NCBI GenBank assembly: GCA_015069135.1
Contig: SVJE01000002.1
Coordinates: forward strand, 231,953 to 295,952
DNA from: Oscillospiraceae bacterium
GTDB taxonomy: Bacteria > Bacillota > Clostridia > UBA1212 > SIG427
Direction: 5' to 3'
DNA: 64,000 bases
Below the pieces are notes generated by a model, which had not been told where the DNA came from, ran no database searches, and worked only from the letters and a program-made list of their open reading frames with translations. Of the stretch, positions 25,816 through 34,281 are shown one piece after another; position 1 is the first letter of the stretch; the number at the start of each line of letters is the position of its first letter. The position numbers and the translations under genes are program-made.

Positions 25816-26301
25816 ATGAAGATTAAACCTGAATTTTGCTTTGAGGAAAAATATAAGCAATACAGCAATATGATTTACAGAATTTGTATTAGTTATTTGG
25901 GAAATAAACATGATGCAGAAGATGCTCTACAGGATATTTTTATTAAATTGGCATACCATGCTCCAGATTTTACAGATAAAGAAGATGAAAAAGCATGGAT
26001 TATCCGGGTTTCTATAAATAAATGTAAAAATATATTAAAGAGCTTTTGGCATAAACATGTGACCAAAACTGATGATTTATTTATACAACCGGAAATTATG
26101 AAGCCAGATATGGATTCAGTGCTGAATGATATTATTAAACTGGATGTAAAACAAAAAGAAGTGATATACCTTTACTATATTGAAGGGTTCAAAATTTGGG
26201 AAATATCCCATATTTTAAAAATAAGCGAATCTTGTGTAAAAATGAGATTATCAAGAGGCAAAAAACAACTAAAACATATTTTGGAGGAAAGTGATGAATA
26301 G
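25816..26301 (+). CDS. ECF-type sigma-70 factor
   Basis: 161 residues from the ATG after AAGGGGAGA; the in-frame TTG at 25783 lacks a ribosome site. Region 2 is seen in YRICISYLGNKHDAEDALQD and region 4 in LDVKQKEVIYLYYIEGFKI followed by the HTH ISHILKISESCVKMRLSRGK. No region 3 or N-terminal domain, so a group IV (ECF) factor. It overlaps the next gene, a single-pass membrane protein, by 8 bases, the standard sigma/anti-sigma arrangement. Likely targets are the exported-protein genes around it. Confidence 0.92.
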   Translation: MKIKPEFCFEEKYKQYSNMIYRICISYLGNKHDAEDALQDIFIKLAYHAPDFTDKEDEKAWIIRVSINKCKNILKSFWHKHVTKTDDLFIQPEIMKPDMDSVLNDIIKLDVKQKEVIYLYYIEGFKIWEISHILKISESCVKMRLSRGKKQLKHILEESDE

Positions 26302-27220
26302 TAAATTGGTTACCACTATGGATAAAATAGAACCGGAATCTAGTCTTAAGGATAGAACCTATGATAAAGTTTGTAATTACGGACGCAAAACAAAGAAAAA
26401 ATTAGTATCAATTGCTTCTGTAGCTGCTATATTTTTATGTGTTGTTTCTTGTGTAGGGATTTCTTATGTATTGGCGCCGGCAATAAAAATCCCTGAGAAA
26501 CAAATAGATGTAAATTCATTGATGCTGGCAGATGGTCCACGCTTCTTGATATATAATAATAAATATTATAGAGAGGATATGCTTGTAGATTATGAAGAGG
26601 CGTTGATGTTACTTGATCATGAACTAGGCACAACCAATACTGATGATTGGGAGTTTAATAAAGAGGCTCCATCTAATGATGATATAAAGACTGCGCCAGA
26701 CCTGATGTCTAATTTTTCTAATGGAAAGATATATACATTGAAGACCTATGATGAAAATTTTCGTTTGATTTGTTTGTGGGAAGGTTATGATAGTACAAAG
26801 TATGCTTCGCTGTATGAAGCTCCTCCTTATGGTGAAACCATACGAAAGGGAAAAGATTTTTTTAGTAAGCTAAACATCGGAAGAGCAGAGTCTGCAGAAT
26901 ATTATAGTGCTACTATAGATAATGAGCGAAACTACAGTTCTTCCAAGAGCCAAAGAATTGATGAAAATAAACTAAAAATTATAAATGATTTTTTGAAAAA
27001 ACTTAGCAGAGCAAAGCCTTATGATTTTGAAGGCTTTACAAGTATTACACCCAGTGATAGCTATAGAACAATTATTATAGATACAAATAATATAATAAAA
27101 ACCCGTCTTGACATATGGAAAGAAGGAAATGACTGTTTTGTTGCATATGGTACATCTTATAAGATAGTTTTCAAGGCAGATAAAGCTTCTTTTGAAAAAA
27201 TATGGGAAATAACTAATTGA
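26294..27220 (+). CDS. Membrane protein, probable anti-sigma factor
   Basis: 308 residues. About 35 cytoplasmic residues, one membrane helix (LVSIASVAAIFLCVVSCVGI), then an external domain of about 250 residues with no recognised motif. Position and overlap with the ECF gene suggest that the short N-terminus binds the sigma factor and the outer part senses a signal, possibly proteolysis by the island's secreted proteases. The N-terminal part lacks a zinc-binding HxxxCxxC motif, so it is not a ZAS-type anti-sigma factor. GGAGGAAA supports the ATG at 26294. Confidence 0.7.
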   Translation: MNSKLVTTMDKIEPESSLKDRTYDKVCNYGRKTKKKLVSIASVAAIFLCVVSCVGISYVLAPAIKIPEKQIDVNSLMLADGPRFLIYNNKYYREDMLVDYEEALMLLDHELGTTNTDDWEFNKEAPSNDDIKTAPDLMSNFSNGKIYTLKTYDENFRLICLWEGYDSTKYASLYEAPPYGETIRKGKDFFSKLNIGRAESAEYYSATIDNERNYSSSKSQRIDENKLKIINDFLKKLSRAKPYDFEGFTSITPSDSYRTIIIDTNNIIKTRLDIWKEGNDCFVAYGTSYKIVFKADKASFEKIWEITN

Positions 27221-27235
27221 AGTATAAAATTTTTT

Positions 27236-28491
27236 GAGACTGTGAAAAAAAGTCTGTAAATTCAAAAGATTAGCCTTCTATGGTAAAATACAAATATCAT
27301 AGGAGGCTATTTTTATGGCAAAGAAAGAAGTTTGCAAAGTAAAACCGTTGAAAGAGAACAAAAGCAAATCATTTCAGCACTAATTGATGAGTATGGCATC
27401 CAAACCACAGATGATATTCAAGATGCTCTTAAAGATCTTTTAGGTGGTACTATTAAATCAATGATGGAATCTGAAATAGAAGAACATCTTGGAGCAAACT
27501 ATGAACGTAGTGACAGCAATAATGCCAGAAATGGTACTAAGAAGAAAACTGTCCATAGTACTTATGGAGAATTTGAAATAGATGTACCACAAGACCGCAA
27601 CAGTACATTTGAGCCTAAAATTGTTTCTAAACGTCAGAAAGATATACCAGAGATTGACCAAAAGATCATCAGTATACATACCAGTTATGGAGATATGGAT
27701 GTGGCAATCCCAAGAGATCGTAACGGAGATTATGAGCCACAGCTTGTTAAGAAGTATCAGAATACTGTAACCCAGGACATGGAAGAGAAAATCATATCTA
27801 TGTATGCCAAAGGTATGACTACTGGTGATATTGAATCACATATGAAAGAACTTTATGACATAGATATCTCCGATAGTACCATAAGCAGAATTACGGATAA
27901 GATATTACCTATTGTTAAAGAATGGCAAGAACGCCCGTTGGAAGAAGTATATGCGGTAGTTTTTATGGATGCTATACACTATCACGTCAGGAGTGAAGGA
28001 CGAATAGTAAAAAGAGCTGTATGCATAGCCCTGGACATTGATATGAACGGTCAGAAGGATGTTCTGGGCATGTATGTAGGAGAAAATGAAAGCGCAAAGT
28101 TTTGGTTATCAATTATTAACGGATTAAAGAATCGTGGGGTTGAAGAAATATTGATAGCCTGTGTGGATGGATTAAACGGTTTCTCTGAAGCAATATCAGC
28201 TGTTTATCCTAAAGCTGAAATACAGCAGTGTATTATTCATTAGATAAGGAATACCACAAAATTTGTATCGTACAAAGACATCAAACCTCTAATGGTAGAT
28301 TTGAAATTAGTTTATACTGCACCGGATGAAGATATCGCACAAGAAAAATTTGAGTGTTTCAAAGATAAATGGGATTCTAAATACCCAAAAATATACAAAT
28401 CCTGGCACGATAACTGGGCAACGTTATCTACATACTTCAAGTACCCCGAGGCAGTAAGAAGGCTGATTTACAGAAAAATATTCACACACTT
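27236..28491 (+). mobile_element. Decayed IS256-family insertion sequence
   Basis: The left end GAGACTGTG... (from 27236) and right end TTTACAGA...TCACAC (28467-28491) are imperfect inverted repeats of each other, as expected for IS256-family ends. Between them lies a transposase reading frame with several disabling changes. About the last quarter of the gene is missing although the right repeat is kept, so an internal deletion occurred. I found no matching 8-bp target duplication (flanks AATTTTTT and TTTTGTGT). Confidence 0.75.
27315..28471 (+). pseudogene. IS256-family transposase, frameshifted, nonsense-mutated, 3'-deleted
   Basis: ATG at 27315 opens MAKKEV; one missing T near 27330 shifts the frame, after which MQSKTVEREQKQII continues. 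DDE residues: first Asp in VFMDAIHYH, second Asp in ACVDGLNGF. A TAG at 28241-28243 interrupts CIIH-IRN, where CAG (Gln) is expected; the frame resumes to RRLIY at 28471 and then joins the right terminal repeat, so the third acidic residue (normally in NAIEGFN) is gone. The segment STYGEFEIDVPQDRN / TSYGDMDVAIPRDRN is an internal tandem duplication of about 40 residues. The element cannot transpose by itself. Confidence 0.9.
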
Positions 28492-29441
28492 GTTTTGTGT
28501 TCATATACAGATTTTAGAACGTTTTCAAGTTTATAATTCTCTTTTCTTTTTTTTATACACTCTTTTCTAAATTCAGTTGGAGTTATTCCTTTTTTCTTTT
28601 TGAATTGACGAATAAAATATCCTTCTTGTTTAAAACCACATTCAGATGCAATTTCTTTGAGAGTAATTTCTGTTGTGGCAAGAGCATAACAAGCACACTT
28701 AATACGATAATTAATAATATAATCAGTAACAGAAAGACCGGTGATTTTTTTAAAGTATATACTTACAGTTGTTTTGTTAATATGAATATATTCTGAAAGT
28801 GTAATTAATGAAATTTCATTCATGTAATCATTATGTATTTTTTTTAGTAATATAGAAACCCAAATATTAGGATTTTTTATATCATAAAAAGCTGTTTTTT
28901 CATCGATATAATCTAAAAAAGATTGATGAGCTAATTCTAAAATAATGTTGAGATGTAATCTGGCACGACAAGACCATCGTTTATCTTTTTGTGAAGATAT
29001 TGCCTCGTTAAAATCATAAAAATGTTTTTGAATTGACAGTAAATATTCTGAATATAATGGCAAATAGCCACAAAAAATATCATTTTTTTTATAAAATATA
29101 TCAAGTGGAATAAAACTATAACACTCACAAACTTCATCATATTTTCCAGAATTAATAAGATCGTATGAAAGATTAATGTTGAGAAAAGAAATATCAAATG
29201 AAATAATTTTTGCAAGTAACATATGTGAAGATGTTATGTTTATTTTTGTATTTTCTTTGATGGCAATAAGCGATGGGGCACTACAGATTAGTGTTTTGTT
29301 ATTTATTTTTATATTTATGCTACCTTTTTCAATTAAAATTAAATTATATGTATTCTTTGTTTCAATATGCGAAATTTGATCCAAGTCTTTGAAATTAATT
29401 TTTACTTCTCTGCCACCTTTATATTTGCAATAAACAGCCAT
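28482..29441 (-). CDS. AraC-family transcription regulator
   Basis: 319 residues on the minus strand. N-terminal cupin-like sensor (about 20-150), C-terminal double HTH of AraC type: SLITLSEYIHINKTTVSIYF, then ITLKEIASECGFKQEGYFI and FKKKKGITPTEFRK. AGGAG lies 7 bases ahead of the ATG. The last codons and the TGA (28482-28484) lie in the right terminal repeat of the IS256 remnant, so the original C-terminus was probably replaced; the DNA-binding domain is intact. It diverges from the lipoprotein operon at 29611 and likely controls it and itself. Confidence 0.9.
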   Translation of the reverse strand: MAVYCKYKGGREVKINFKDLDQISHIETKNTYNLILIEKGSINIKINNKTLICSAPSLIAIKENTKINITSSHMLLAKIISFDISFLNINLSYDLINSGKYDEVCECYSFIPLDIFYKKNDIFCGYLPLYSEYLLSIQKHFYDFNEAISSQKDKRWSCRARLHLNIILELAHQSFLDYIDEKTAFYDIKNPNIWVSILLKKIHNDYMNEISLITLSEYIHINKTTVSIYFKKITGLSVTDYIINYRIKCACYALATTEITLKEIASECGFKQEGYFIRQFKKKKGITPTEFRKECIKKRKENYKLENVLKSVYEHKTSV

Positions 29442-29555
29442 GTTGCCACTCCTATATTTCCAATAATGCAGTAAAATATTTCCGATAATGAACTATACAA
29501 TCAGATATTACATTTCTATAATATAACATATCAAATTAATTCTTTATTTGCAATA
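29422..29555. promoter_or_regulatory. Four copies of an 11-bp motif in the araC/lipoprotein intergenic region
   Basis: TATTTGCAATA at 29422 and 29545, TATTTCCAATA at 29455, TATTTCCGATA at 29477, all in the same orientation. Start-to-start distances are 33, 22 and 68 bases; the first two are multiples of 11, so the sites face the same side of the helix, as AraC-family operators do. The middle two extend to 15-base repeats (14/15 identical). Confidence 0.5.
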
Positions 29556-29610
29556 GAGGTGATGAAAAATAAATCAAAAGAAAGAGAATAAAACATTAAC
29601 ATTACTCTGG

Positions 29611-31002
29611 GTGTTTTTGTTATTTATATCATTATTTGGATGCTTTATGGGAGCTAATATGAAACAAAAGAAGGAAATATTAGAGAGTGAAGTACTTATG
29701 GCTAGTAAGGACATTTTTAAGTTTATACCAAAAGAGCGCGTACTTTATCACCAACATGAAGAAAAAATAGATTTATTTGATAGTAGAATAAGTGTAGGCT
29801 ACAAAAATAAAAATGGAAGCTATACGGCATATATTTTTTCTTCTCCAATTAGATATAAAGCAAGTTTCGTAGGATATGAAGATATAGATAATAGATTAGT
29901 GACAGTTAAATCTAAGGATCATAAAGAAGGATACATGTATCGTAATAATAAAAATGACATATTGACTTATTATCCTCAAAAATTAACGGAAAATAATGGC
30001 GTTTTAGTTGAAAGCTATCTGCATGCAATAAAGTTTGGTTTTTCAAATATTAATTTTGAACTTACAAACAAAAAAATACAGTCTAGTATATGGAACGTGA
30101 AGAATGATACAGTTACATATTTAGATAATAACAACATATATAAATTAAATATGTATTCAACAAGTCTTGGGGTAAAGCTTGAATTTACTATTCCGCCAAA
30201 TTATAGTGAGAAAGAAATAGTTTTATGGTTTGAAACTCCTTCGCTTAGTTGTAGTTTAGAAAAGGGTGGTTATATCTTATTGAAAGAAAGTAACGAAGTA
30301 AAAGGAATTATTCACGCTCCTGTAATTAAGTCCATTGAAAGTAGTGAAGTTTTTCTAAATAATAAGCTGCATTTGTCTCGCGCGAACAATAGATATTATC
30401 TTTCTGTTCAATTAGATGATAAAATAAATTTCTACAATGTAGAAAATCAATACGTTTTAGATGTGTCAATTGAGATCCATCGAAATAAGCAACCAGATTC
30501 TGTTATCTATTCAAAAAGACCAGATACAAATCAATATTTAGCCGATTTTAATATAATTGGTAATCAGGAAGATATTGGAATAGGACGAGTTTATGCAAGA
30601 CTTAGAATTCACGAGTATGTTTCGGACAGTATTGATAATATACGTTCAGTAAATTATGCTGTGTACAATTATTTTGGGTCAAAAGATATAAACAAATTAA
30701 CAGCTCATAAAGTAGATGAATTTTGGTCAAGCACTGAAATTACATGGCATAAACTTGTACCATATGCAAACAAAATATCTGAGATTGCAGTAAGCAAACA
30801 GGGATATTGCTATTTTGACATTACAGAAGTTGCTAAACAATGTTTGATGGATGACACCTGTAGTACTGAAAGCAACGGAATTTTATTAAAATCTAGTAAC
30901 GAAAGCGATGGTTATAATATTTTTGCTTCTTCGGATAGTGCTGTTTTCCCTAGCTTTATAGAAATAAATTTTATTAATTTACCAAAATCTTTCAAAATAT
31001 AA
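29611..31002 (+). CDS. Exported DNRLRE-like protein (paralogue 2), disturbed 5' end
   Basis: 463 residues from a GTG that lacks a ribosome site. A well-placed ATG at 29562 (after AGAGGTG) is out of frame: it reads ATG, AAA, AAT and stops ten codons in. Removing one A from the A5 run at 29565-29569 joins it to this frame and gives MKINQKKENK followed by the same hydrophobic segment, so a homopolymer shift or slippage is likely. Sequence parallels the protein at 22920 throughout (YKNKNGSYTAYIFSSPI; YARLRIHEYV; WSSTEITWHK). Lipobox LFGC is weak. It heads the second exported-protein operon. Confidence 0.7.
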   Translation: MFLLFISLFGCFMGANMKQKKEILESEVLMASKDIFKFIPKERVLYHQHEEKIDLFDSRISVGYKNKNGSYTAYIFSSPIRYKASFVGYEDIDNRLVTVKSKDHKEGYMYRNNKNDILTYYPQKLTENNGVLVESYLHAIKFGFSNINFELTNKKIQSSIWNVKNDTVTYLDNNNIYKLNMYSTSLGVKLEFTIPPNYSEKEIVLWFETPSLSCSLEKGGYILLKESNEVKGIIHAPVIKSIESSEVFLNNKLHLSRANNRYYLSVQLDDKINFYNVENQYVLDVSIEIHRNKQPDSVIYSKRPDTNQYLADFNIIGNQEDIGIGRVYARLRIHEYVSDSIDNIRSVNYAVYNYFGSKDINKLTAHKVDEFWSSTEITWHKLVPYANKISEIAVSKQGYCYFDITEVAKQCLMDDTCSTESNGILLKSSNESDGYNIFASSDSAVFPSFIEINFINLPKSFKI

Positions 31003-31025
31003 ATTATAAAAAAGGAGAATAAATC

Positions 31026-32249
31026 ATGGAAAAGAAGTGTCAAATTTTTTGCAAAAAATGCTTATGTTTTTGTATATTAGTATGTTTGATATCATCATAC
31101 ATTATACTACCAACAAATGCAGAGTTAGTAGAAAAAAATGAGTTAGTTGTAATTTCGGAGTTAACAGAAATTAGCAATGATTTTATAAAAAGGAAAATTA
31201 AAGAGAATTCTTTAATAGCTATTGACGAAAAAAGGACTTTGAATACTGTGTCTGTGGTTAAAAAATCGATTTTTGACGACCTTTCTAGTACAGAAAAAAT
31301 AGATATTAAGAATAAATGTATAGAGGATTTAAATAATAAAAAGGCAATAACTTTTATTGGTTGCAAAGAGAATTTGAATATTGAACATTTGTATGATATT
31401 TTAGACTTGGATAATCCAGTAGAGTTTAATTATAAGGACCATGATTCTTTAAACGATTTGAAATCTATTACTTTTTATTATGGTGATAATGAACAGCTGT
31501 ATATTGATTTTTATTTAAACGAAAAGGAGGAATGTAAAATCTACGATGAGATAATTGTTCATGCAGATAAAAATGTAAGAAATAAAATTAAAAATATAGA
31601 TTGTAAAGATAGTGATTTATGCTTAGTAAATGTTAGCAGTGGATCAGGGAACCCAGCGATTGTAACATATAATCAAATAGTTCATTATCAAAACACATAT
31701 CTCATGGAAGTATATTATACGCTAGAAGCAAATCGTATTGATGTTGGCGATGATATTACAGTGTGGGAAGTTAATCAGCGTATTACCACGTCTCCTTTTA
31801 GTAATTATAATGCGCAGACAGAAAGTGTTAATTTGTATATTAATGATAATGATAGCGATGATGAATGGTTGGAGCAATACTTGCCAGATTCAACGGTTAA
31901 TAGTAATAATTCTTCGACATCTGTTAGTTTTGGGTATAGCAAGAATGGTGTATCGGCTCAAGCGTCTATCTCTCAAGGAATGTCGTATTCAGATGTGAAT
32001 CTTGCAGCGAATTTTCATAGACTGCTTGGAAATGTTAATTGGACTTTTTCGTTTGTTAGAGATAGTAATGTTGCCAAAAACAGTTATACTATGCAACCTA
32101 AAGTTATCATGACAAATAAAATAGGAGACTTTTGTTTTGAATATGGTGGCAAGGTTAGAATATCTTTTACAAGATTTCTTTTTTCGGAATCGATTGACTA
32201 TGTAATTTCCCCAGTTTCATTAAACTATCCTGATATAAAAATAAAATAA
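31026..32249 (+). CDS. Secreted protein of unknown function
   Basis: 407 residues with a cysteine-rich signal region (MEKKCQIFCKKCLCFCILVC) and probable cleavage after LPTNAEL. The first half is charged and helical or mixed; the second half is beta-rich with Ser/Asn-rich stretches (VNSNNSSTSVSFGYSKNG). No family recognised. AAAAGGAG precedes the ATG. It lies between the DNRLRE-like protein and the subtilase gene with short gaps, so coexpression is likely; it could be a protease substrate or partner. Confidence 0.65.
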   Translation: MEKKCQIFCKKCLCFCILVCLISSYIILPTNAELVEKNELVVISELTEISNDFIKRKIKENSLIAIDEKRTLNTVSVVKKSIFDDLSSTEKIDIKNKCIEDLNNKKAITFIGCKENLNIEHLYDILDLDNPVEFNYKDHDSLNDLKSITFYYGDNEQLYIDFYLNEKEECKIYDEIIVHADKNVRNKIKNIDCKDSDLCLVNVSSGSGNPAIVTYNQIVHYQNTYLMEVYYTLEANRIDVGDDITVWEVNQRITTSPFSNYNAQTESVNLYINDNDSDDEWLEQYLPDSTVNSNNSSTSVSFGYSKNGVSAQASISQGMSYSDVNLAANFHRLLGNVNWTFSFVRDSNVAKNSYTMQPKVIMTNKIGDFCFEYGGKVRISFTRFLFSESIDYVISPVSLNYPDIKIK

Positions 32250-32260
32250 TTATAATAAAA

Positions 32261-33094
32261 ATGAAAAAATATATATCTATAATTTTAGTTGCTTTGACAT
32301 TACTTTCTAGTTGCGAACAAAGTAATGTCAAAATATCACGGTTAGCTGAAAATTATAATACTGATTGGGGTACAATTGCTACTAATATAACTGCTGCGCA
32401 AGAGATAAAGGAAGTGAAGAATATAGTTTGTGTGGCTGTTATTGATACGGGTGCAAATGTTGTTGACAATAGAATTTTACAAGGTTACAATGTAATCGAC
32501 AACTCGCGTGATTGTTGTGATAAATTGAATCATGGGACAATACTTTGTGAAAAGTTGTTGGAAATTAACAAGAACATATATGTTATACCTATAAAGATTT
32601 TTGATGAGGATGCAACCCTTGAAGTTGATAAACTATGTAAAGGTATTAAAAAAGCAGCAGAATTAGAAGTTGATGTGATTAATATTGCCTGTGGTATAGA
32701 TGCATATTACAAAGAGCTTGAAGATGTTATCAATTATGCTATATCAAAAAGTATAATTATCGTTTCAGCAGCTGGAAACGATGGTATGGAGGAATTGTTG
32801 TATCCTGCGCGATTTGATAATGTAATAAGTGTAATGGCTCGTGACATAAACAATAAAGATCTTTCGTACAACAATAAAAGCAAACATAAAAAATCTTTTT
32901 CGGCGCCAGGTGATCATATAATATGTAATAGTGAGTATTATAGTGGTACTTCAATTGCTACTGTATACATAACTAATTTTGCTTGTATTTTAAAACAGGA
33001 GAACAGTAAAGTAAATCAGAAGCATGTTGAGGAATGGTTGATATCGCATTCAAAATATGGCAATGAATATTCGTATGGATTTGTGCTTTTTTAA
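32261..33094 (+). CDS. Subtilisin-family serine protease, lipoprotein
   Basis: 277 residues. Lipobox LSSC (Cys18) places it on the outer membrane face. Complete S8 catalytic set: D62 in AVIDTGAN, H91 in LNHGTIL, oxyanion N173 in SAAGNDG, S231 in YYSGTSIAT. It is compact, near the minimal catalytic domain, with no evident propeptide. No clear ribosome site precedes the ATG; translation may depend on the upstream gene, whose stop is 12 bases away. Likely role: processing a surface or secreted protein of the same operon. Confidence 0.92.
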   Translation: MKKYISIILVALTLLSSCEQSNVKISRLAENYNTDWGTIATNITAAQEIKEVKNIVCVAVIDTGANVVDNRILQGYNVIDNSRDCCDKLNHGTILCEKLLEINKNIYVIPIKIFDEDATLEVDKLCKGIKKAAELEVDVINIACGIDAYYKELEDVINYAISKSIIIVSAAGNDGMEELLYPARFDNVISVMARDINNKDLSYNNKSKHKKSFSAPGDHIICNSEYYSGTSIATVYITNFACILKQENSKVNQKHVEEWLISHSKYGNEYSYGFVLF

Positions 33095-33145
33095 AATGTT
33101 ACTACATACTAACAAGGTGACTTTGTATAAAAAGGGGGCACTAAT

Positions 33146-34078
33146 ATGCTAGTGAATAACTTAAAATTATTTATATATTTGGGGTTTGTTTTGATTACAA
33201 GTGTTATTTTAACATCTTGTAATCAAGTGGCACCAGAGTACTGGTTTCCGTCAGAGAATCCAGCTTTTAAAACAATCCAGGATGATGGTTATGTTAGTAT
33301 ATATAATGAAACACAAAAACAAGATGGAGTTAGTGTTACGATTCAAGCAATAGTTTCCGACCAATTTACAACATATGTAAGAATTAAGGCTTCATTAGAT
33401 TTTGTTGAGGTTACAGAGCAGAAAACTTCATTTGAACAGATGAATTTAGAAAATAAAATAGAAAATGCCTATTTAACTGATGAAGATGGCAACCGCCTAG
33501 AGTATAGAAATCAGGTTGTTTGTATTGGAGCAGATGGTACAAAAGTAACAGAAATAAATCCTGTTATGAAGATAGAGGGTTTGAATAAGAATGAGGCAAT
33601 TTTAATTTTTCACGGGGGACCGTCAAAAGATACTATTTTTTCTTTTGAGATTACCTTTAAAAATCAAATTGGAAGTTTTAAATTTGACGGCTTAAAAGTA
33701 TGTGTTCCTCCAGTAGAAAAGAGATATTTGAATGGTGTAACATTTCAGACAGATTATGCTAAAGGTACTGTAAAAGAAATAAATTATACGAAGCTCGAAA
33801 CTAGATTTACTATTGAATGGGTTGGAACAGAATTGGCGGCAGATTATCATGTAGAGAATAAAGGGATATATTATAGCGAAGATGAATCTTATAAATATAT
33901 TTTACCATATCCTGTTATTTATAATGATGATGGGAAAATATATACAAGCGTATTCATATTAGATAGAGCTATAAATCCTCAGGCAGATTTACGAATTGAT
34001 AGATATATAAATCAGTATAGTACATATGTAGAGGAATTTTTGTATATTCCTGCTAACATTACGTCGCCTAGCTCGTGA
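33146..34078 (+). CDS. Lipoprotein of unknown function
   Basis: 310 residues with lipobox ILTSC (Cys25) and an AAGGGGGC ribosome site. The body is beta-rich, with GVSVTIQAIVSDQFTTYVRI resembling the DUF4179/DUF5643-type domains often found beside ECF sigma systems in Firmicutes; this match is tentative. Last gene of the island on the plus strand. Confidence 0.6.
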   Translation: MLVNNLKLFIYLGFVLITSVILTSCNQVAPEYWFPSENPAFKTIQDDGYVSIYNETQKQDGVSVTIQAIVSDQFTTYVRIKASLDFVEVTEQKTSFEQMNLENKIENAYLTDEDGNRLEYRNQVVCIGADGTKVTEINPVMKIEGLNKNEAILIFHGGPSKDTIFSFEITFKNQIGSFKFDGLKVCVPPVEKRYLNGVTFQTDYAKGTVKEINYTKLETRFTIEWVGTELAADYHVENKGIYYSEDESYKYILPYPVIYNDDGKIYTSVFILDRAINPQADLRIDRYINQYSTYVEEFLYIPANITSPSS

Positions 34079-34224
34079 TAGGAAAACACAAACTATAGCA
34101 AGAATTATGCATCACAAAATAGTGAATTTTAACAGAGTTTAGAAAAAGTAAAATATAGCTGTATGAAGATTCTTAAGAACTTTTGCATTAACAAAGGACT
34201 TAAAATGATTTGAGAATTAAACCA

Positions 34225-34255
34225 ACAGCCTTCTTTGGTAGAAATAGGAGGCTGT
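34225..34255 (-). terminator. Hairpin at the 3' side of ptsI
   Basis: ACAGCCTTCT (34225-34234) pairs with AGGAGGCTGT (34246-34255). Read on the minus strand it follows the ptsI stop and is followed by TGGTTT, a weak T-tract. It is the only terminator candidate for the pts operon and marks the right edge of the island. Confidence 0.45.
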
Positions 34256-34281
34256 CTTGTATAAAAAGAACTAAACATGTG

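Noticed and set aside
27221..28500. Target-site duplication of the IS256 remnant
   Set aside because: The 8 bases flanking each end (AATTTTTT and TTTTGTGT) do not match, so no duplication can be claimed.
34079..34224. Gene or RNA between the last island lipoprotein and ptsI
   Set aside because: About 150 bases, A+T-rich, with no open frame, tRNA-like structure or promoter that I can support.
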